33,701 nt of DNA. Origin: Thiothrix eikelboomii (lineage in GTDB: Bacteria > Pseudomonadota > Gammaproteobacteria > Thiotrichales > Thiotrichaceae). Location: the NCBI RefSeq assembly GCF_900167255.1, contig NZ_FUYB01000028.1, positions 1 to 33,701 of the forward strand. The letters run 5' to 3'. Below, piece by piece: positions 15,250-25,150 of this stretch; the stretch's first letter is position 1, and each line of letters begins with the position of its first letter. Both the position numbers and the translations under genes were made by a program. Below the pieces are notes generated by a model. That model ran no database searches, had not been told where the DNA came from, and saw nothing but the letters and a program-made list of their open reading frames with translations.

Positions 15250-15585
15250 CCGTCCGCAAATCCGCTGCTTGAAGGCGCTACATGCTTATTCAATCTTTTG
15301 TTTAACCCGCATCCCGCCGATTGACAGGCTGGCTTGCAGGCTGTTTCAGTTTGGTTTTAGCACTCTTGCCCTGAACAAACGTAAGCGCGATCTTATGTTA
15401 GATGATGCCTGAAACCCGAACGCATAAGCACGGCCTCGGTCAGACAGCTATCGGCAGGTTATTAAGCTGCGAGAGCGTAAGAGTCGTCGTTTGCGACTAT
15501 TTTTTGTGACTAGTGTTTAAGTGGTCACCACACCCACTGCATGCTCCCCAAGTTTTGTAACCCACGTCGAAGCCATGTCGCCCCC
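15224..15585 (-). ncRNA. ssrA: Transfer-messenger RNA (tmRNA)
   Basis: Rescues stalled ribosomes and tags their products for proteolysis. The 5' end GGGGGCG pairs with CGCCTCC before the encoded ACCA at the 3' end (15224), forming the 7-bp acceptor stem, and GGTTCAATTCC is the T-arm. The tag frame at 15462-15494 reads ANDDSYALAA followed by TAA TAA; the usual gammaproteobacterial tags are ANDENYALAA or ANDDNYALAA. Length is about 362 nt. Its own terminator is now 4 kb away at 11164-11203, beyond the integrated element. Confidence 0.96.
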
Positions 15586-15613
15586 ACTGATCACCCAACT
15601 GGTGGAAGCGTAC

Positions 15614-15642
15614 ATTATATGCATTTGCCAGCACTCTGTCAT
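15614..15642 (-). promoter_or_regulatory. ssrA promoter
   Basis: On the minus strand ATGACA (15637-15642), a 17-nt spacer and a perfect TATAAT (15614-15619). Transcription would start about 20 nt before the mature tmRNA 5' end, leaving a short leader for RNase P removal. Confidence 0.75.
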
Positions 15643-15698
15643 GTCCTTCCGTCTTTCGGTATCATATTTACTTTAGAAATAATAGGCGATTTGACCTC

Positions 15699-18600
15699 AT
15701 GCTGATCCTTCCCGGTAGTGTTGCCCTTTCCAATTTCCGTCGAAACAAGCTCTTAACTGCCCTACAAGCCCTCGTGCCGACGTTGATTGCCATTCAAGCC
15801 TCTTATATTCATTTTGTGCGAAGTACCCGCGAACTGACTGAGAGCGAGCAGACTCAGCTAACAAGCATACTGGACTATGGAGAAGAACAGTCGGTTGGTT
15901 TGCCAACGGGTTTACTCTTTTTAGTCACACCTCGTCCCGGCACCATCTCGCCGTGGTCGAGTAAGGCGACTGACATTGTGCATAACTGCGGTCTGACGGT
16001 AGTGGAGCGTGTTGAGCGTGGGCTGGCCTATACGCTTGAGACAACGGCTGCATTGACGAATGCGGAGCAAGCAAAAATCAGTCAAACCCTGCATGATCGA
16101 ATGACTGAAACCGTGTTCAATGATTATCAAGATGCGATCGTGCTCTTTAGTCATGCTGAGCCAGCACCTTTGCGATATGTGGATATTTCCGGTGATGCGC
16201 GTGCTGCTTTAGCCCATGCCAATCAAGCATGGGGATTGGCACTATCGGTGGATGAAATTGATTATCTAGCCGCAAACTATGCTGAATTAGGGCGTAATCC
16301 GACCGATGTCGAGCTGATGATGTTTGCCCAAGCTAATTCTGAGCATTGCCGCCATAAAATTTTTAATGCTGATTGGATTATTGATGGCAAAACCCAAGAT
16401 AAATCGCTATTTGCCATGATCCGCAATACCTATCAACAGACACCGCAGGGGATTTTATCGGCCTATAAAGATAATGCTTCGGTGATTGAAGGGTTTGATG
16501 CGACCCGCTTTATGCCTAATGGAGAAGGCCACGAGTATCACTACACGCATGAGCCAGTGCATATTTTAATGAAAGTCGAGACGCATAATCACCCGACGGC
16601 AATTTCGCCTTTCCCTGGAGCTGCGACTGGCTCAGGTGGGGAGATTCGTGATGAAGGTGCGACTGGCATTGGCTCTAAACCGAAAGCAGGTTTATGCGGT
16701 TTTTCAGTGTCGAATTTAAAGCTGCCGGATTTTCCGCGCCCGTGGGAGCGTGATTTCGGTAAGCCAGAGCGTATTGTTTCTGCTTTAGACCTTATGCTGG
16801 AAGGCCCGATTGGGGCAGCCGCTTTCAATAATGAATTTGGTCGCCCGAATCTTGCGGGTTATTTCCGTAGCTTTGAACAAGAAGTACCGGGCGCGAAAGG
16901 TTTAGAGCTACGGGGTTATCATAAACCGATTATGATCGCTGGGGGGATGGGGAATATCCGTGCAGGGCATATAGAGAAGAAAAAGCTCCCGGAAGGTACG
17001 CCGATTGTGGTACTCGGTGGGCCTGCAATGTTAATTGGTTTAGGGGGCGGGGCGGCTTCATCAATGGCTTCCGGTGCAAGTAGTGAGCAGTTAGATTTTG
17101 CCTCGGTGCAGCGTGGTAACCCCGAAATGCAGCGTCGTTGCCAAGAGGTGATTGATCGCTGTGTGGCGATGGGCAAAAACAATCCGATTCTATCCATTCA
17201 TGATGTGGGTGCGGGGGGGATCTCCAATGCGATTCCTGAAATCATTCATGATGCAGGGCGAGGCGGTAAGTTTGAGCTGCGCACGGTGCCAAACGATGAG
17301 CCGGGCATGGCGCCGATGGAGATTTGGTGTAATGAAGCGCAAGAGCGTTATGTCTTGGCGATTGCTGAGGAGCGTCTAGCACTATTTCGTGAGTTATGTG
17401 AGCGTGAACGCGCTGTTTATGCGCTCGTCGGCACAGCTACCCTTGATCAGCAGCTCTTGGTCGGCGACTCGTTATTTGATAATTACCCAGTCAACTTACC
17501 GATGAATGTGCTGTTGGGTAAGCCACCAAAGATGCTACGGGATGTGCACCATCAGACTTTCCATAAGCCCGAACTTAAGCTCGAGGGTATAGAGCTGCGT
17601 GAAGCTGTTGAGCGGGTGTTAACCCTGCCTGCGGTCGCTTCCAAAGCTTTTCTGATTACCATCGGTGATCGCAGCATTACTGGAATGGTGGCGCGTGATC
17701 AAATGGTTGGGCCGTGGCAAGTCCCAGTGGCGGATGTTGCGGTGACTTTAACCGATTATGTGGGCTATACCGGCGAGGCAATGGCGATGGGTGAACGCAC
17801 ACCGCTTGCTTTAGTTGACCCACCCGCTTCAGGGCGGATGGCCATTGGTGAGGCGATTACCAATATGGCGGCGGCTGATATAGCCAAGCTCAGTGATATT
17901 CGTCTTTCCGCTAATTGGATGGCAGCCGCTGGCTATCCGGGTGAGGATGCGGCACTGTTTGATACGGTGCGCGCTGTCGGTGAGGAGCTGTGCCCGCGTT
18001 TAGGCCTTGCGATTCCGGTCGGTAAAGATTCTTTATCTATGAAAACGGTTTGGCAGCAAGCTGATACGCCCCGAGAAATGGCAGCACCTTTATCCTTGAT
18101 TATTTCAGGTTTTGCCCCAGTCCAAGATGTCCGTAAAACCTTAACCCCGCAATTACGTACTGATCAGGGGGATACGGATTTAATTTTGGTGGATTTAGGC
18201 AAGGGTAAAAATCGCTTAGCTGCTTCCGCTTTAGCACAAGTCTATAGTCAGGTCGGACATTACGCGCCTGATTTGGATGATCCACAAGCCCTGAAGGATT
18301 TCTTTGAGGCCATTCAAGAGCTACGGAATGAGCAGCTCATTTTAGCCTATCATGATCGTTCTGATGGGGGCTTATTGGCGACCTTAGCTGAAATGTCGTT
18401 TGCGGGGCATGTGGGTCTGAATGCTCATTTGGGTGAGCTGGCTGATCAGGTCTTGCCTGCTTTATTTAGTGAAGAGTTAGGGGTGGTGCTGCAAGTTTGC
18501 CATTGCGACACGGATACGGTGCTGGCGGTATTCCGCGAGGCAGGTCTGGGGCATCATGTGCATGTGATTGGTGAATTGAATGAGACGGACGAATTGGTTT

Positions 18601-19589
18601 TAACCTTTGGTCATGATGAAGTCTTGCGGCTGCCCCGTAGTTATTTGCAGCAGTTGTGGTCTGAAACCAGTTATCGCCTACAAGCTTTGCGTGATAATGC
18701 AGAGTGTGCTGCCCAAGAGTTTGAGCGGATTGCAGAGGTTAATGATCCGGGCTTAAGCCTAAAGCTGAGTTTTGATCAGGATTTAGATATTGCCGCACCT
18801 TTTATTCATACGGGCGTGCGCCCTAGTGTCGCCATCTTGCGTGAGCAAGGCGTGAATGGGCAGATTGAAATGGCGGCGGCTTTTGATCGTGCGGGCTTTA
18901 AAGCGATTGATGTGCACATGACCGATATTATTCGTGGACGAGTAAGCCTGAAAAACTTCAAGGGCTTAGTCGCTTGTGGAGGGTTTTCTTATGGTGATGT
19001 CTTAGGTGCAGGCGGGGGCTGGGCTAAGACCATTCTCCTGAATTCACGGGCGAGCGATGAGTTTGCAGCTTTCTTTGCGCGGCTTGATTCGTTTGGCTTA
19101 GGGGTTTGCAATGGTTGTCAGATGCTCTCGCAATTGCGTGAGATGATTCCAGGTGCTAAGCATTGGCCGCGTTTCTATCGGAATGCCTCTGAGCAATTTG
19201 AAGCACGATTGGCTAGGGTTGAGGTCGTAGAGTCACCGTCCTTATTCCTGCAAGGTATGGCAGGCTCGATGCTACCAATTGCTGTGGCGCATGGGGAAGG
19301 GCGAGCAGTGTTTGATACTTCTAGCCCTGAGCAAGTATTAGCCGAGGGCTTGGTAGGTTTACGCTATGTCGATAATTATGGCCAAGCGACCGAGCATTAT
19401 CCCGAAAATCCTAATGGTTCACCGTTAGGGATTACAGGTTTAACCACGCAAGATGGGCGCTTCACCACAATGATGCCACATCCAGAGCGGGTATTCCGTG
19501 CAGTACAACATTCATGGCGGCCTGATGATTGGCTCGAGGATGGCCCGTGGTTGCGGATGTTTAGAAATGCGCGGGTTTGGGTGGGTTAA
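15699..19589 (+). CDS. purL: Phosphoribosylformylglycinamidine synthase
   Basis: Fourth step of de novo purine synthesis: FGAR + ATP + glutamine to FGAM. At 1296 residues it is the large single-chain proteobacterial form. The order is an N-terminal PurS-like domain; the AIRS-type synthetase halves with [45 protein letters not shown] and [13 protein letters not shown]; and a C-terminal class I glutaminase with nucleophile Cys1137 (GVCNGCQM) and the PHPERVFR segment. The ATG at 15699 has only a weak ribosome binding site. Leucine TTA codons are frequent, unlike the defence genes that begin 7 nt downstream. Confidence 0.97.
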   Translation: MLILPGSVALSNFRRNKLLTALQALVPTLIAIQASYIHFVRSTRELTESEQTQLTSILDYGEEQSVGLPTGLLFLVTPRPGTISPWSSKATDIVHNCGLTVVERVERGLAYTLETTAALTNAEQAKISQTLHDRMTETVFNDYQDAIVLFSHAEPAPLRYVDISGDARAALAHANQAWGLALSVDEIDYLAANYAELGRNPTDVELMMFAQANSEHCRHKIFNADWIIDGKTQDKSLFAMIRNTYQQTPQGILSAYKDNASVIEGFDATRFMPNGEGHEYHYTHEPVHILMKVETHNHPTAISPFPGAATGSGGEIRDEGATGIGSKPKAGLCGFSVSNLKLPDFPRPWERDFGKPERIVSALDLMLEGPIGAAAFNNEFGRPNLAGYFRSFEQEVPGAKGLELRGYHKPIMIAGGMGNIRAGHIEKKKLPEGTPIVVLGGPAMLIGLGGGAASSMASGASSEQLDFASVQRGNPEMQRRCQEVIDRCVAMGKNNPILSIHDVGAGGISNAIPEIIHDAGRGGKFELRTVPNDEPGMAPMEIWCNEAQERYVLAIAEERLALFRELCERERAVYALVGTATLDQQLLVGDSLFDNYPVNLPMNVLLGKPPKMLRDVHHQTFHKPELKLEGIELREAVERVLTLPAVASKAFLITIGDRSITGMVARDQMVGPWQVPVADVAVTLTDYVGYTGEAMAMGERTPLALVDPPASGRMAIGEAITNMAAADIAKLSDIRLSANWMAAAGYPGEDAALFDTVRAVGEELCPRLGLAIPVGKDSLSMKTVWQQADTPREMAAPLSLIISGFAPVQDVRKTLTPQLRTDQGDTDLILVDLGKGKNRLAASALAQVYSQVGHYAPDLDDPQALKDFFEAIQELRNEQLILAYHDRSDGGLLATLAEMSFAGHVGLNAHLGELADQVLPALFSEELGVVLQVCHCDTDTVLAVFREAGLGHHVHVIGELNETDELVLTFGHDEVLRLPRSYLQQLWSETSYRLQALRDNAECAAQEFERIAEVNDPGLSLKLSFDQDLDIAAPFIHTGVRPSVAILREQGVNGQIEMAAAFDRAGFKAIDVHMTDIIRGRVSLKNFKGLVACGGFSYGDVLGAGGGWAKTILLNSRASDEFAAFFARLDSFGLGVCNGCQMLSQLREMIPGAKHWPRFYRNASEQFEARLARVEVVESPSLFLQGMAGSMLPIAVAHGEGRAVFDTSSPEQVLAEGLVGLRYVDNYGQATEHYPENPNGSPLGITGLTTQDGRFTTMMPHPERVFRAVQHSWRPDDWLEDGPWLRMFRNARVWVG

Positions 19590-19596
19590 GAAAAAG

Positions 19597-22500
19597 ATGC
19601 TGAAACTCGAAGACATCAAAAAAGATGCCCAAGTCCGTGGTATCCAGACCAACGCTATTGTGCGTATTGTACAGGTAGAACCGGTTGGCGAGTCTGCTAT
19701 TACCGTCTATTACAAAGATAACCAAGGTCGCTTGGGCGAGCAAATGTTGTTCCGCTCGGATGAGCTGCGCTTAGAACTGGCGGATGTAGGTCGCCCATGG
19801 GCGTTTGATGCGGAAGGTGCGGATTTTAAGTTAGGGCTGGAAGCCTACCGGATTTCCCAAGCCTCACTATTTGACCCGATGATGGCGGTGCATACGTCCA
19901 ACGTTGAACCGTTGCCGCACCAGATTTCTGCCGTTTACGAATACATGCTCCCCAAGCAACCGTTGCGTTTTGTGTTGGCGGATGACCCCGGCGCGGGTAA
20001 AACCATTATGGCGGGTTTGCTGATTCGTGAGTTATTAATGCGTGCCGATGCCAAGCGCATTCTGATTGTGTCGCCCGGTTCGCTTACCGAGCAATGGCAA
20101 GACGAATTGCTGGAAAAGTTTGGGGTGTCGTTTGATATTTTTAGCCGCGAAAAACAGGAGCAATGCACCTCCGGCAATTACTTTGATGAAGCCAACCAGT
20201 TGATTTGCCGTCTTGACCAATTGTCGCGTAGTGAAGAGTTTCAGGAAAAGTTGGCGTTAACCGAGTGGGATTTGATTATCGTCGATGAGGCGCACAAGCT
20301 ATCCGCCAACTACTTCGGCAACAAGGTTAATAAAACCAAACGCTTTGTGCTGGGTGAGTTGCTGGGTTCGATTACCCGACATTTTTTGCTGATGACCGCG
20401 ACACCTCACAATGGCAAAGAAGCGGATTTCCAGATTTGGTTGTCGTTGCTGGATAGCGACCGCTTTTACGGTAAATTCCGCGAAGGAGCGCATAAGGTTG
20501 ATGTCTCCGACATGATGCGCCGCATGGTGAAAGAAGAATTGCTCAAGTTTGACGGCAAACCGCTATTCCCCGAACGCCGCGCCTACACCGCCAATTACCA
20601 GCTTTCCCCGCAAGAAGAAGCCTTGTATGAGCGGGTGACGGCGTATGTGCGTGAGGAAATGAACCGGGCCGATAAACTCAATGGCAAGAAAAAGAATACA
20701 GTCGGTTTTGCCTTAACCCAATTGCAACGCCGTTTGGCTTCTAGCCCGGAAGCGATTTACCAATCACTCAAACGCCGTCGCAAACGTTTGGAACAACGGC
20801 TGGAAGACACCAAGCTTGAAGCTCGCGGCAAGTCAGCCTTGCGGGATCATGTAGCGGAAACACTGGAAGAGTACAGCGTCAAAAAATCAGTGAAACTGGA
20901 TTTACCCGACAATCTCGATGAGTTAGAGGAAGAACTCAGTGCCGAAGAGTACGAGTTGTATACCGAGCAAGTGGTGGATCAAGCCACTGCTTCTGAAACC
21001 ATTCAAGAATTAGAAGCGGAAATTTTCAGCCTACAAGCACTGGAATCACAAGCCTTGGCGGTGGTGCGTTCGGGGAGTGATAAAAAATGGGAACAGCTCT
21101 CCTATTTGTTGCAAGACCGCCCTGAGATGTATACCGCTGCGGGCAGTCGGCGCAAGCTGATCATTTTCACCGAACACAAAGATACCCTGAACTACCTGCT
21201 GACCCGGATTACCGACTTGCTGGGTAAGCCGGAAGCGGTGCGTATTATCTACGGTGGCACGAACCGCGATGAGCGCCGCAAAGTTCAGGAGGAATTCCGT
21301 AATTATCCCGATGTATTGGTGTTGATTGCCACCGATGCGGCAGGCGAGGGCGTGAACCTGCAAAACGCTAACCTGATGGTGAATTACGACTTGCCGTGGA
21401 ACCCCAACCGATTGGAACAACGCTTTGGGCGCATTCACCGCATTGGGCAAACCGAAGTGTGCCATTTGTGGAATATCGTCGCTAATCAAACCCGCGAGGG
21501 TGAGGTATTCCAGAAGCTGTTCGACAAAATCGAAACCGAACGTGCGGCATTGGGCGGTAAAGTCTTCGATGTGTTGGGTGAGGCGTTTGATAATGTCTCG
21601 CTGAAAGACCTGTTGCTGGAAGCCATTCGTTACGGTGAAGACCCCGCCACCAAAGCGAAAATGGATCAAGTGATTCACGATGCTTTGGATGCGGATCATC
21701 TGAAGGAAATCTTGCGCCGCAATGCCTTGGTTGAGCAGCACATGGGTTTGGATGAATTGTTTGCGGTGAAAGAAGAGATGGAAAAAGCCGAAGCCCGCAA
21801 ACTTCAGCCGTATTTTATCCGCGCTTTTTTCAGCGAAGCCTTTCAAACCTTGGGCGGCGAATTACGCCAACGGGAAACCGGGCGTTATGAAGTGCGCCAT
21901 GTACCGGCGGCGATTCGTGAACGTGACCGGATTATTGGCGAAACCCGCACCCCTGTATTGCGCAAATACGAACGCATTTGTTTTGAAAAGCAGCAAGTAC
22001 GCCAAACGGGTAAACCAATGGCGGATTTACTGCACCCCGCTCATCCCTTAATGCACGCTACCACTGATCTGGTGCTGGAAGCACATCGTGCCAAATTGAA
22101 ACAAGGCGCAGTTTTACTCGACCCCAATGATGACAGCATTACCCCTAAAGTGTTGTTCATGATTGAACATGCGGTGCGGGAAGCGGGCAGTGATGCGCTG
22201 GTGGTGTCACGGCGTTTGCAGTTTGTGATGCTGGATGAGCAAGGCACGGCTACCCACGCAGGCTATGCGCCGCATCTGGATTTGCAACCCTTGGCTGCGG
22301 CGGATTACAAGCTGGTCGGCGATATTGTGCAGGGTGCATGGCTTACCCAACCCTTGGACGTGGTGGCGTTGGATTATGCATCACAGGCGCTTGTCCCTGA
22401 GCATTATGCGGAAGTCAAAACGCGCCGGATTCGCCAAGCAGACAAGATTCATGCCGCTGTGCGCGAACGTTTAGTCAAAGAAATCAGCTACCAACAAGAT

Positions 22501-23142
22501 CGTTACCTCAAGTTGCATGCGGATGTAGAAGCAGGTAAACAGCCGCGCATGGTGCCAGAACAATTCCGCCGTAAAGCCGAAGAGCTCAGTGCCCGTTTGC
22601 AACAACGCGAAACCGAGTTGGCGGCGATGAAAAACGTGGTGTCCAGCACGCCCGTGGTGATTGGGGGCGCATTGCTGATTCCGCAAGGGTTGCTGGCGTA
22701 CCGTAAGGGTGAAAGCCAATTTGCGGTGGATGCGCAAGCACGGGCGCGGGTTGAGCGGATTGCCATGAACGCGGTGATTGCCACGGAACAGGCGTTAGGT
22801 TACAGCGTTAAGGATGTATCAGCGGAAAAGTGCGGCTGGGATATTACCTCTCGACCCCCGGTGAATGCGGATGGCTCTATCCTGCCTGACCGCCATATCG
22901 AAGTGAAAGGGCGTTCCCAAGGGCAAACGACAATCACCGTGAGCCGCAATGAAATTGTCTACGCCCTCAATCAAGCGGATAAATTCTGGTTGGCGGTGGT
23001 GATTGTCGACGGTGAGACGCACCAAGCCCCGGTTTATATTCCCAATCCCTTCCGTATCGAGCCTGATTTTGGGGTTGCCAGTGTTAACTATGAGTTGAGT
23101 GAGTTACTCTCTAAGGCTGTTACACCGGAGCGAACCCTATGA
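19597..23142 (+). CDS. SNF2-family helicase with C-terminal DUF3883 (nuclease-like) domain
   Basis: A 1181-residue defence-type ATPase, related in plan to DISARM DrmD. Walker A is [12 protein letters not shown] (Lys135), Walker B/DEAH is VDEAH (229-233), and the second RecA lobe has [11 protein letters not shown] (579-589) and [10 protein letters not shown] (609-618). A charged, coiled-coil-rich insert lies around residues 410-520. The C-terminus matches DUF3883 (NOV_C): GWD (Asp1082) and IEVKG (Glu1102, Lys1104) form a PD-(D/E)xK-like pattern, so it may cut DNA. The frame runs back into purL; the ATG at 19597 gives a natural N-terminus ([13 protein letters not shown]) but has only a weak ribosome binding site. 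It overlaps the next gene by ATGA. Confidence 0.88.
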   Translation: MLKLEDIKKDAQVRGIQTNAIVRIVQVEPVGESAITVYYKDNQGRLGEQMLFRSDELRLELADVGRPWAFDAEGADFKLGLEAYRISQASLFDPMMAVHTSNVEPLPHQISAVYEYMLPKQPLRFVLADDPGAGKTIMAGLLIRELLMRADAKRILIVSPGSLTEQWQDELLEKFGVSFDIFSREKQEQCTSGNYFDEANQLICRLDQLSRSEEFQEKLALTEWDLIIVDEAHKLSANYFGNKVNKTKRFVLGELLGSITRHFLLMTATPHNGKEADFQIWLSLLDSDRFYGKFREGAHKVDVSDMMRRMVKEELLKFDGKPLFPERRAYTANYQLSPQEEALYERVTAYVREEMNRADKLNGKKKNTVGFALTQLQRRLASSPEAIYQSLKRRRKRLEQRLEDTKLEARGKSALRDHVAETLEEYSVKKSVKLDLPDNLDELEEELSAEEYELYTEQVVDQATASETIQELEAEIFSLQALESQALAVVRSGSDKKWEQLSYLLQDRPEMYTAAGSRRKLIIFTEHKDTLNYLLTRITDLLGKPEAVRIIYGGTNRDERRKVQEEFRNYPDVLVLIATDAAGEGVNLQNANLMVNYDLPWNPNRLEQRFGRIHRIGQTEVCHLWNIVANQTREGEVFQKLFDKIETERAALGGKVFDVLGEAFDNVSLKDLLLEAIRYGEDPATKAKMDQVIHDALDADHLKEILRRNALVEQHMGLDELFAVKEEMEKAEARKLQPYFIRAFFSEAFQTLGGELRQRETGRYEVRHVPAAIRERDRIIGETRTPVLRKYERICFEKQQVRQTGKPMADLLHPAHPLMHATTDLVLEAHRAKLKQGAVLLDPNDDSITPKVLFMIEHAVREAGSDALVVSRRLQFVMLDEQGTATHAGYAPHLDLQPLAAADYKLVGDIVQGAWLTQPLDVVALDYASQALVPEHYAEVKTRRIRQADKIHAAVRERLVKEISYQQDRYLKLHADVEAGKQPRMVPEQFRRKAEELSARLQQRETELAAMKNVVSSTPVVIGGALLIPQGLLAYRKGESQFAVDAQARARVERIAMNAVIATEQALGYSVKDVSAEKCGWDITSRPPVNADGSILPDRHIEVKGRSQGQTTITVSRNEIVYALNQADKFWLAVVIVDGETHQAPVYIPNPFRIEPDFGVASVNYELSELLSKAVTPERTL

Positions 23143-24443
23143 TTCTGAAAACACTGCGGCTAAAGAACTTCCGCCGCTTTGAAAATCTGAGCATTGATTT
23201 CCATGACGAATTGACTGTCATTGTGGCGCGTAATGGTCAGGGAAAAACCACGTTACTGGATGCCGTCACCATTGCCTTGGGGACATTTGTTGGTGCATTT
23301 GATCTTGGCAAAGGCAAAGGTATTGATCGAAGTGATGCCCGCTATGTCAGAACTACTGAACGGGTATCGAGCGAACAACGCTATCCAGTTGAAATAATGG
23401 CTAATTTTTCCAAACCCAAGATGGATGTATTGCGGCAGTTAATGGGGGCTAAGAACAAAACCACTACTAAGGATGCAAGTGAGCTGACGGAATACGGAAA
23501 GCAGTTGCAGGCGTTAATGCGTGAGCTAAGTGATGATCCATTGCCAGTGGTTGCCTACTACAGTACTGGGCGTTTGTGGAAAGCGCATAAGGATATGAGT
23601 CGTAAAGCAGTACTCAGTGAAAGCCGCGCTATGGGGTATGAAGATTGTTTGTCATCAGCATCTAGCTTTGTTCAGATACAGCAATGGATGACGAAAGCAA
23701 CGTTGGGAGTCCGGCAACAAGAGGAAATACCGGGTTATGAGCAAAGCAACTTGCCAGCACAGGTAGACAATATCAAAGTGACAGTAGAGCACCTATTAGC
23801 TGAAGAAGGCTGGCGTAACTTCCATTACAGTTTTCAGCATGAAGAACTGGCGATGTCTCATCCTGATCATGGCATTTTACCCGTTAGCCTGCTGAGTGAT
23901 GGGGTTCGCGCCATGATTTCGCTGACGGCTGATCTGGCGTGGCGTTGCACTAAGTTGAACCCTCAGTTCGGTAGGGATGCATCAGTCAAGTCACCGGGCA
24001 TTGTCATGATTGACGAAGTGGACATGCACTTGCATCCACAATGGCAGCAACGGGTAATTGCTTCCTTGCGCAGGGCATTCCCCAACATCCAGCTCATTGT
24101 CACCACCCACAGCCCGCAGGTGTTATCGACGGTACACCGTGAAAATATCCGTCTGTTGGGTACGAATGAAGCGGGGCAAATGACCGTCTCTGAGCCATTG
24201 GCAGATTCGTATGGCGAGCCAAGCAACGATGTATTGCAAGCCATTATGCACGTTGACCCACAGCCACCTGTACCAGAAAAAGCCCAGTTGGAACGTTTGA
24301 CTGAGCTAGTAGACCAAGGCTTGTCCGACGACACTGAAGCCCAGCGTTTGCTGGCGGCATTAAAGCAATCCTTAAGCCCGCATCACCCGCAACTGGAAAA
24401 GGTCGAGCGCAGCATTCGCCGCCAAAGGGTGTTGGGTAGATGA
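23139..24443 (+). CDS. AAA family ATPase (PtuA-like)
   Basis: A 434-residue ABC/RecF-type ATPase. Walker A is [14 protein letters not shown] (residues 30-43); the Q of the ABC-type lobe may lie in the middle region; [10 protein letters not shown] resembles a signature loop; Walker B is [13 protein letters not shown], followed by the switch VTTHSPQVL. There is no Toprim domain, so it is not an OLD nuclease. Paired with the HNH gene that follows by ATGA overlap, it resembles the PtuA-PtuB pair of Septu and of retron-linked modules, but no reverse transcriptase is present. GGAG precedes the ATG at 8-nt spacing. Likely senses infection and controls the HNH partner. Confidence 0.82.
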   Translation: MILKTLRLKNFRRFENLSIDFHDELTVIVARNGQGKTTLLDAVTIALGTFVGAFDLGKGKGIDRSDARYVRTTERVSSEQRYPVEIMANFSKPKMDVLRQLMGAKNKTTTKDASELTEYGKQLQALMRELSDDPLPVVAYYSTGRLWKAHKDMSRKAVLSESRAMGYEDCLSSASSFVQIQQWMTKATLGVRQQEEIPGYEQSNLPAQVDNIKVTVEHLLAEEGWRNFHYSFQHEELAMSHPDHGILPVSLLSDGVRAMISLTADLAWRCTKLNPQFGRDASVKSPGIVMIDEVDMHLHPQWQQRVIASLRRAFPNIQLIVTTHSPQVLSTVHRENIRLLGTNEAGQMTVSEPLADSYGEPSNDVLQAIMHVDPQPPVPEKAQLERLTELVDQGLSDDTEAQRLLAALKQSLSPHHPQLEKVERSIRRQRVLGR

Positions 24444-25150
24444 TATTTATCCGTAAACGTACTTTCGGCGGGGGACATCTGGAGCAAGCTCATGTCAATC
24501 CACCCCAAACCGCAGATGAAGCTACCAGCCGCTGGAGCTGTTTTGGGCATAAACCTGCGGTAACGTGTTTTTTGGAGGACGAGCAATACGGCTTGTGTGC
24601 CTATACCGAACTACGCCCGGATCAGGCTGGCTTGGGTACGCACATTGAACACGTACAACCCAAAAGTCGTTATCCACAACGCACGTTTGATTTCAGTAAT
24701 CTGGTGTTATGTGCCTTGGCTGATGCTGATTTGCAGGGTCGCGCTAAGGCTGATCTTTTTGGTGGTCATGCCAAATTAAGCGAATATAACGCTGCTTTGT
24801 TTGTTTCCTGTTTGCAAAGTGATTGCTTGCGTTTTTTTGCCTATCTGTCAGATGGTCGGGTTGTTGCGGCTGCGAACCTGTCGGTAAATGAAACCCAACA
24901 GGCACAATACACCATTGATTTGCTTAACCTGAATGCGCCTTATCTGTTGGTTCAGCGCAAAAACTGGCTGGATGAGTTGGATAAGCTCATTGACGAGCAT
25001 CTGGACAATGATAATTCGCTGGAAGATTTAGCCGCTATTGACCTATTGCCGACATCTGGCAAACTCAGCCGCTTTTTCAGTGCAACCCGCCAGCGTTTTG
25101 GGCGGATAGCTGAACCCTTGTTACAAGAACACGCACCGGAATTGCTATGA
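24440..25150 (+). CDS. HNH endonuclease (PtuB / TIGR02646-like)
   Basis: A 236-residue protein whose first 95 residues form an HNH fold: Cys53 (LCAYTE), HIEHVQPKS with His68, Glu70 and His71, and FSNLVLC with Asn87 and Cys91. This matches the HNH family often annotated beside PtuA-type ATPases in Septu and retron Ec78-like systems. The C-terminal half is helical and probably binds the ATPase. It overlaps the ATPase gene before it and the methyltransferase gene after it by 4 nt each, so all are made from one message. Target (DNA or tRNA) is not visible from sequence. Confidence 0.82.
   Translation: MIFIRKRTFGGGHLEQAHVNPPQTADEATSRWSCFGHKPAVTCFLEDEQYGLCAYTELRPDQAGLGTHIEHVQPKSRYPQRTFDFSNLVLCALADADLQGRAKADLFGGHAKLSEYNAALFVSCLQSDCLRFFAYLSDGRVVAAANLSVNETQQAQYTIDLLNLNAPYLLVQRKNWLDELDKLIDEHLDNDNSLEDLAAIDLLPTSGKLSRFFSATRQRFGRIAEPLLQEHAPELL

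Noticed and set aside
15249-15293. TTG at 15291-15293 as the start of rep
   Set aside because: It lies inside tmRNA, in a folded and processed region, with no ribosome binding site. The first 15 residues would be tmRNA sequence, while the joined element ends give a proper ATG with a ribosome binding site.
23139-25150. Retron effector module
   Set aside because: The HNH family is often named after retrons, but there is no reverse transcriptase and no msr/msd-like region near it.
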